NCBI RefSeq assembly: GCF_000252445.1
Contig: NC_017790.1
Location: 1,098,501-1,162,500, forward strand
Source of the DNA: Deinococcus gobiensis I-0
GTDB lineage: Bacteria > Deinococcota > Deinococci > Deinococcales > Deinococcaceae
DNA length: 64,000 nt
Reading direction: 5' to 3'
Shown: positions 55,123 through 64,000 of the stretch, one piece after another
Layout of the letters: every line of letters begins with the position of its first letter
Position numbering within the stretch: the stretch's first letter is position 1
Made by a program: the position numbers and the translations under genes
The notes under the pieces: model-generated
Database searches by the model: none
What the model was told of the DNA's origin: nothing
Seen by the model: the letters and a program-made list of their open reading frames with translations, nothing else

Positions 55123-56313
55123 TCAGCCTGCCGGGGCCCAGGGCCGTTCCGGGACACCCGCCAATGCCGCTGCCAGCCCGTGTGCCACGCCCAGGCCCAG
55201 CACGTCGGCCAGCGGGCCGCCCAGCAGCAGGGTGTGGGTTTCGTCGAGGCGTTGCCACAGCGGCGGCGCGTCCGGGCGGCCGTGCGGCAGCGCCAGCCAC
55301 GCGCCGGGCACGTCGCTCAGGCTGCGGCCCAGGCCCAGGCCCCCCCCGGCCAGGGCGGGCACGGCGTCCATCAGGGCCACGAGGTCCTCCAGGGTCTCGC
55401 GGCGCAGCCCGGTGGGCACCCCCGTCAGCGCGCCGCCGCCCGGCACGTAGCCCTGCGGGTCGCGGTGCCAGATGGCCGGGGCCAGCGTCCAGCCGCCCGC
55501 CTGGGGCCGCAGGGTCAGGCCGCCCGCGCGCAGGGTGGGCGACGCCTCCGTGCTCGGTTCCTCCAGCCGGGGCGATTGCCGGTAGGCGCGGCCGTGCGCC
55601 GTGTGGACCCCCAGGCCGTGTTCGGCCAGCGCCGCCCCCGCCGCCCCCGCCGCGATCACGACCTGGGCGGCCCGCACCACGCGCCGTTCGTGGACCACGA
55701 CCTCGTGCGTGTTGGTGACGCTGAGGCGCTCCAGCGTGACCTCGCCGCCCCCGCCGGGGCAGGCGCGGGTGTTCAGCAGCAGGTCGGCGCCCAGGCGCAC
55801 GGCCTCCTGCGCGGCGTTCAGCGCTACCGCGCCGGGCCGGAAGGTCGCTGCGGCCGGGTCCACCTGCGCCCAGGGCAGGGCGGCCGGGTCCAGCAGCGCC
55901 AGGGCCTCCGGGTGGGCGGCCAGCGCCTCTGCGGTCGGCCGACTGCCGGGGGTGGGCTGGGCGGTCAGCCGGACCAGCGGCGCGGCCCGGAACTGCACGT
56001 CGCCCAGAGGCCCGGCCAGCTGCGCGCGGGTCCAGGCGGCCTCGGCCTCCCGGCCCGGCGGCGCGTCGTGGGCGCTCCACACGCCGGGAGCGAGCAGGGT
56101 CGCGCCCTCCTCGTTGGGCAGGCCGCCCTCCTCGACCAGCAGGAGGCGCAGCGCAGGGGCCAGCCGCCGCAGTTCGCGCGCGCAGAAGGCCCCCATGCGC
56201 CCGGCCCCGACCACCACCACGTCATAGGCGGTCTCGGCAAAGGGCTGGCCCACATGCGCCCACACCTGGCCCCTGGGCGAGGAACCGGAGTGCGGGCCGG
56301 AGGAAGAGGTCAT
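55123..56313 (-). CDS. DAO-type FAD-dependent oxidoreductase
   Basis: A 396-residue flavoprotein of the D-amino-acid-oxidase family. N-terminal dinucleotide fold YDVVVVGAGRMGAFCARELR, RLLLVEEGGLPNEEGATLLAPG, the central substrate domain, and a second FAD segment (RRVVRAAQVVIAAGAAGAAL). The usual C-terminal GxxG is present as LGLGVAHGLAAALAG. The substrate, often an amine or amino acid, is not predictable. The start at 56313 is uncertain; longer in-frame starts exist up to 56388 but would extend into a Pro/Ala-rich stretch. Confidence 0.85.
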   Translation of the reverse strand: MTSSSGPHSGSSPRGQVWAHVGQPFAETAYDVVVVGAGRMGAFCARELRRLAPALRLLLVEEGGLPNEEGATLLAPGVWSAHDAPPGREAEAAWTRAQLAGPLGDVQFRAAPLVRLTAQPTPGSRPTAEALAAHPEALALLDPAALPWAQVDPAAATFRPGAVALNAAQEAVRLGADLLLNTRACPGGGGEVTLERLSVTNTHEVVVHERRVVRAAQVVIAAGAAGAALAEHGLGVHTAHGRAYRQSPRLEEPSTEASPTLRAGGLTLRPQAGGWTLAPAIWHRDPQGYVPGGGALTGVPTGLRRETLEDLVALMDAVPALAGGGLGLGRSLSDVPGAWLALPHGRPDAPPLWQRLDETHTLLLGGPLADVLGLGVAHGLAAALAGVPERPWAPAG

Positions 56314-56434
56314 GGGGAGCATGATGGCGGGCGCGGCGGGCGCTGGGAAGGGGGCGCGGGGCGGCGCAGGCCCGGGCCGGGCCTGCATGAGGCCGCCTCA
56401 CCGCCCTGTCAGGCGAAGCACAGGGCAGAGTCTT

Positions 56435-56440
56435 TATACT
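56435..56440 (+). promoter_or_regulatory. -10 box of the SpoIID/LptD-like operon
   Basis: TATACT, 10 nt before ATG 56451. No clear -35. The leader would be only a few bases. Confidence 0.5.
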
Positions 56441-56450
56441 CGCGGCACAC

Positions 56451-57763
56451 ATGCCAGGTCTTTTCCGCGTCTCGTCCGCCCGGCTGCTGCTGGGGCTGAG
56501 TCTGGCCGCCTCGGCCACCCTGTCCGCCTCTCACGCGCTCAACGTGCGGGTGCTGGTCGTTTCTGCCCCGCAGGTCACGGTACGGACCTCGGCTCCGGCC
56601 ACGCCCGGCGGCCTGGGCCCGGCGCTGCCCGCACCCGGCCCGGCCGCGCCTCAGGGCAACGCCTGGCGGGTGGGCGCGCAGGGCGAGCGTCTCACGCTGG
56701 GGGGGCAGGACGCGGGCGGGGCCACGCTGTACCTCCCGCCCACGCCCGGCAGCACCGTCGAGATCTCCGGCAGGACCTACCGGGGCGGCGTGCTGCTGCG
56801 CGCGGCGCGCGGCGGCGTGCAGGCCATCAACGTGGTGGATGTCGAGGACTACCTGCGCGGCGTGGTCGCCTCCGAGATGCCCGCGAGCTGGCCTGCCCCC
56901 GCGCTGGCGGCCCAGGCGGTCATCGCGCGGACCTACGTCGCGGCGCGCATCAATCCCCGGGCGGACTACGACACCTGCGCCACCGAAAGCTGTCAGGTGT
57001 ACGGCGGCGTGGCGGCCGAGAAAGCCCAGACCGACGCGGCCATCCGCGCCACCGCCGGGCAGGTCGTGTCCTACGGCGGCAAGGCGGCCAGCACCTATTT
57101 CTCCAGCGATTCGGGCGGCTACACGGCGTCGAGCGCCGAGGTCTGGGGCAATCCGGCCCCGTACCTGATCGCGCAGGCCGATCCCTTCTCGGCGGGGGGA
57201 CCGCGCGCGCGCTGGCGACTGGAGATTCCTCTGGCGCGCGTACAGGACATCGCCGCGCGCTACGGCGTGCGCGTGGGCGCCCTGAAGTCGGTCGCCGTGA
57301 CCCGGCAGTCGTCCTCGGGCCGCCCGCAGGAGATCACCTTCGCCGGGGCCAGCGGCAGCGCGAAGGTGAGCGGGGCCGACGCCGGGGGCTTCATCCGCTC
57401 GCTGGGGGCGGGCAGCAGCCGCGCGGTCCTCACGGGCCTGAACCCGTTGGTCGTCGAGGGCACCGGGCAGGGGCACGGCGTGGGCCTCTCGCAGTACGGG
57501 GCGCTGGGGCTGGCGCGCCAGGGCTACGACCACCTGCACATGCTGGGCTTCTACTACCCCGGCACGGTCCTGAGCGTCCTGGCAGGTACGGGCGCGTCGC
57601 CGGTCCAGCCCCGGCTCGCCGCCGCCGGGCCGCTGCCGGGCCTGAGTGCGGCCTCCGAGGTGCTGGCGGCGGCCCCGGCCGTGGCGGCTCCCGCCTGCAC
57701 ACCCGAGCAGGGAGAAGCCCTGCGGGCCGGTGAGGCCCCGCCCGCCCCGGCCTGGGTGAGCGA

Positions 57764-57767
<4 letters not shown>
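56451..57767 (+). CDS. SpoIID/LytB domain protein
   Basis: A 438-residue exported protein with a signal peptide (ARLLLGLSLAASATLSASHA). The SpoIID domain covers about residues 110-390: INVVDVEDYLRGVVASEMP with the catalytic Glu of the SEMP motif, AQAVIARTYVAARI, GQVVSYGGKAASTYFSSDSG and GTGQGHGVGLSQYGALGLA. SpoIID cleaves denuded glycan strands of peptidoglycan; LytB-type relatives modify amidase activity. The C-terminus is Pro/Ala-rich. Its TGA overlaps the GTG of the next gene by 4 nt. Confidence 0.9.
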
Positions 57768-60673
<2,906 letters not shown>

Positions 60674-60692
60674 GTTTCGCCGGAGGTCCGCC

Positions 60693-61769
60693 ATGTCCAG
60701 TGTTCGCCGCCCCATCCTCGCCGCCTGCGCCCTGCTGACCGGGCTGCTCACCGCCTGCACCGGCATCGTGGAGCGCCAGCCCGGAACGCGCCTGGCCGTC
60801 CTGAACGCGGGAGGCACGTCGCTGGGCTACGTCAACACCGGCGAGGTCTCGCGCGAGCTACGGGGCACCGTGGCGGTCGAGGACGGCGTGGACCTCGCCA
60901 CCCTGAATGGTGGCCGCGCGGTCGCGCTGACCCTCAGGAAGGGGCTCCAGCAGCGCGACGTGAACCTGCAAAACCCGCAGGACTTTCCGGCGCTGACCCC
61001 GACGCCCTGTCTCGTCCAGACGGCCCAGAGCGCGGCGCGCGACCGCCTGCTCACGCTGAGCCAGTGCGTGGAGAACGGGCCGCAGACCCTGGCCCTGTAC
61101 AACGCCGACCGCAGCCTCGTGTGGACCACCACCCTGAGCGTGACCCCGCCCATTCCGAGCACCGATATCCCGCCCACCCGGCTCGCGGTGCGCGGCGATA
61201 CCGGCATCATCGCGCGCGCGGCGCTGGGCGGGGGCAGCGAGGTCGTGGTGGTGAGCCGCCGCCTTCAGACCGACCCCGTGCAGGACGGCACGCCGCTGGT
61301 CGGCACCCCGCAGCCCAGCGCCGCGATCCGCGATCTCGCGCCCTTCGGGGACCTCATCTACGCGGCCACCGACTCGGGGGTGCGCCCCCTGCTGACGACC
61401 GGCGTGCCCGACGCCCAGACGGCGGTGGCGGCCTTCGGGAACGCGCGTGTGGACCGGCTGTGGGCCGGGCTGAGCGGCACCCGCACCCTGCTGGCCGCGT
61501 GGCGCGACGCGGCCCTGAGCGGCAACGGCACCGAGCCGCTGCGCCTCTGGGACGGTACCCGCACCACGGCCGCGCCCGACGTCGCGCAGTTCGCCAACCT
61601 GCGCGACGTGACCCTGGACCTCAACGGCAACCTCTACGCCCTGACCCCGACCACGCTGACGGGCTACGACACCGTGCTGGGCCTGAACCAGAGCACGTGG
61701 TCGCCCGCCCTGCTCCTGGGCAACCTGAACGACGCGCGCGCCCTGACCTGGCTGGTTTCCGCGCCGTGA
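60693..61769 (+). CDS. Lipoprotein of unknown function
   Basis: A 358-residue lipoprotein: signal peptide with lipobox LLTAC, so Cys22 is probably acylated. The mature part is beta-rich with recurring strand pairs (ALTLRKGLQQRDVN; TRLAVRGDTGIIARAAL; LAPFGDLIYAATDSGVRP; LDLNGNLYALTPTTLTGY), suggesting a propeller-like fold. No family recognised. GGAGG ribosome binding site 6 nt before the ATG, 19 nt after the LptD-like gene, so it is the third gene of the envelope operon and could assist the barrel protein. Confidence 0.8.
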   Translation: MSSVRRPILAACALLTGLLTACTGIVERQPGTRLAVLNAGGTSLGYVNTGEVSRELRGTVAVEDGVDLATLNGGRAVALTLRKGLQQRDVNLQNPQDFPALTPTPCLVQTAQSAARDRLLTLSQCVENGPQTLALYNADRSLVWTTTLSVTPPIPSTDIPPTRLAVRGDTGIIARAALGGGSEVVVVSRRLQTDPVQDGTPLVGTPQPSAAIRDLAPFGDLIYAATDSGVRPLLTTGVPDAQTAVAAFGNARVDRLWAGLSGTRTLLAAWRDAALSGNGTEPLRLWDGTRTTAAPDVAQFANLRDVTLDLNGNLYALTPTTLTGYDTVLGLNQSTWSPALLLGNLNDARALTWLVSAP

Positions 61770-61803
61770 GGGCCGCCCGCCCCTGCGCCGGGCCGGTAGC
61801 GGC

Positions 61804-62883
61804 CTAGCCGCCCGGTGCGGTCAGGGGCGCAATCGCCGCGCCCAGCAGCAGCAGGGCGAGGGCCGGGGCCGCGTTCCGGGCCCCCAGCAGCGGCAGGCCG
61901 CCGCGCGCCAGCACCGTGACCAGGGCGCCGCTTGCCGGCGAGAACCCCAGGGCCGTGCGGGTGCCGCGCGCCACACCGTCGTGCCAGCGGGGCCACGCGG
62001 TTTCGGGGACGGCCGGGCCGGGCGGCGGCGTCGTGAACCAGCCCGGCGCGGCTCCGGCACGCGGCCGGGGCAGGCCACGCGGATGTTCGGCCGCCTGCCC
62101 GTGGTCCCCGGCCGCGCCCGAGAGGTGGGCCTCGCCGAAGGTCAGGAGGTCGCCTGCCGGCGCGAACAGCCCCCCGGCGCCCGCCAGCGGCCCGAAACCC
62201 GTCGGCTCGTGACCTCCCAGCAGGCCGCGCGGCGCGATCAGTTCGCCCGGTGCGGGCTTCAGGCCGGTGCGCGGCAGGCCCAGCGGCCCGGTGACGTGCC
62301 CGGCGAGCGCTGCGCCGTAGCCCTCCGCCGACAGGGCCTCGCCCGCCGCGTGGGCCAGGGCCAGGGCCAGGACACCTACGCCCAGGTTCGAGTACAGGAA
62401 GGTGGGGGGCCGGGGCTCGCGACTCCAGCGCCGGGCACTGGCGAGGGCCTGCGCGCCCGTCATGTGGCCGTAGGGATCGTGGTAGCGGGTCAGGGCCGTC
62501 AGGGCCGCGCGCGCCGGGTGGCCCGGCACCCCGGCGGTGTGGGTGGCGAGCCGCCGCGCCGTGAAGTGCGCGGGCAGCCCCCGCAGCGGTCCCCCCAGGC
62601 GGCGCAGGGGCAGGTCCCAGGTCAGCGCGCCGCGCGCGACGAGCGCCGAGGCGAGCGCCGCCGTGAACGGCTTGGTCACGCTCGCCAGCTCGAAGACGCC
62701 CGCCGGGGACACGCCGCCGACCGGCACGAGCAGCCGCGTGCCGCCGCGCGACACGCCCACCACCCCGCCCCTCGGCAGCGCGGCGCGCACCACCGCCGGC
62801 AGCACCCCCCGCTGCTCGTGCCCCAGGTCCAGCAGCTCGGCGGCCTCGGCCAGCCGGGCGCGCAGGGGATCGCGGCGAAACAT
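61804..62883 (-). CDS. Beta-lactamase-family serine hydrolase
   Basis: A 359-residue class C-like serine hydrolase. SxxK motif with the nucleophile in LASVTKPF, Tyr motif YSN (FLYSNLGVGVLALALAHAAG), and LATHTAGVPGHPA typical of the family. The KTG-like third motif is weak (HDGVARGTRTALGF region carries W-HDG instead). No signal peptide, but a hydrophobic C-terminus (ALALLLLGAAIAPL) may anchor it. Such proteins include esterases and D-amino peptidases; beta-lactam resistance is not implied. Starts 2 nt after the ZapE-like gene, so same operon. Confidence 0.85.
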   Translation of the reverse strand: MFRRDPLRARLAEAAELLDLGHEQRGVLPAVVRAALPRGGVVGVSRGGTRLLVPVGGVSPAGVFELASVTKPFTAALASALVARGALTWDLPLRRLGGPLRGLPAHFTARRLATHTAGVPGHPARAALTALTRYHDPYGHMTGAQALASARRWSREPRPPTFLYSNLGVGVLALALAHAAGEALSAEGYGAALAGHVTGPLGLPRTGLKPAPGELIAPRGLLGGHEPTGFGPLAGAGGLFAPAGDLLTFGEAHLSGAAGDHGQAAEHPRGLPRPRAGAAPGWFTTPPPGPAVPETAWPRWHDGVARGTRTALGFSPASGALVTVLARGGLPLLGARNAAPALALLLLGAAIAPLTAPGG

Positions 62884-62885
62884 CG

Positions 62886-63892
<1,007 letters not shown>

Positions 63893-63896
<4 letters not shown>

Positions 63897-64000
63897 CGGT
63901 GAACGTCCAGCTCCACCTTGAAGTTGCCCCGGCGCGTCTCGTTCACGACCCGCTTGAAGTCGATGCGGCCCAGCCCCTCGGCGCTGAGGCTGTCGCCCTC
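63893..64000 (-). CDS. C-terminal end of an unidentified gene (5' part outside window)
   Basis: Only the last 35 codons are present, ending LGRIDFKRVVNETRRGNF then KVELDVHR and TGA. The stop overlaps the ZapE-like start. The fragment is too short to assign. Confidence 0.65.

Noticed and set aside
54759..55157. Minus-strand frame over the small gene at 54873
   Set aside because: The plus-strand frame has a strong ribosome binding site and better codon bias; the minus frame has neither.

Overview
The window is about 64 kb of GC-rich chromosome (third codon positions almost always G or C) from a Deinococcus-like bacterium. Four things point there: two 17-bp palindromes of the radiation/desiccation response motif type, 5' of uvrA and of gyrA; TANNNT boxes ending 5-8 nt before the start codon of roughly two dozen genes, the leaderless-mRNA arrangement described for Deinococcus; a bacilliredoxin-like protein, consistent with bacillithiol use; and paired type I and type III glutamine synthetases. 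I see no rRNA or tRNA gene, IS element, prophage or CRISPR array. The content is core chromosomal, with several poorly characterised envelope and signalling genes.

Layout. 1-6.9 kb: truncated U32 protease/hydroxylase gene, panD, an HD-GYP protein, a PfkB sugar kinase, a short-chain dehydrogenase, a DsbA/DsbB oxidative-folding pair and a membrane protein coupled to uvrA. 6.9-16.7 kb: uvrA, an orphan sugar-binding protein, an acidic disordered protein, FKBP, a 34-residue leaderless protein, the (p)ppGpp synthetase/hydrolase with a downstream hypothetical gene, and a DUF2071 protein. 16.8-20.2 kb: a four-helix-bundle protein and a three-gene operon ending in a HAMP protein with no recognised output domain. 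20.5-26.3 kb: bacilliredoxin-like fusion, rRNA methyltransferase-like protein, amino-acid-binding protein, mraY with a possible coupled leader peptide, ffh and a secreted hypothetical protein. 26.4-36.3 kb: AhpD-like protein behind an 18-bp operator, a secreted repeat-poor protein, truncated haemoglobin, DAHP synthase/chorismate mutase, a Mrp-SufR-2H phosphoesterase operon, a pseudokinase-like/PEGA membrane protein, guaA and a frameshifted metallo-hydrolase.

36.3-48.5 kb: divergent type I and type III glutamine synthetases, an AAC(3)-family acetyltransferase, two consecutive flavin ferredoxin reductases, a Crp-family regulator, gyrA, and three tandem Roadblock/LC7 proteins. 48.6-64 kb: a PIG-L deacetylase, a PQQ-propeller protein divergent from a small secreted protein, a tRNA nucleotidyltransferase, a GH13 amylase, a small gene, a DAO-type oxidoreductase, then a SpoIID / LptD-like / lipoprotein cell-envelope operon, and on the opposite strand a beta-lactamase-family protein, a ZapE-type ATPase and the tail of one more gene.

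Themes: DNA-damage control (uvrA and gyrA under the same operator type), nitrogen assimilation (two glutamine synthetases, guaA), redox biology (DsbA/B, bacilliredoxin, AhpD, ferredoxin reductases, SufR) and cell-envelope assembly (mraY, SpoIID, LptD-like, ZapE). The best candidates for an undescribed system are the three-Roadblock operon, the HAMP operon, and an LptD-like barrel that keeps LptD-type cysteines in a lineage generally thought to lack lipopolysaccharide.
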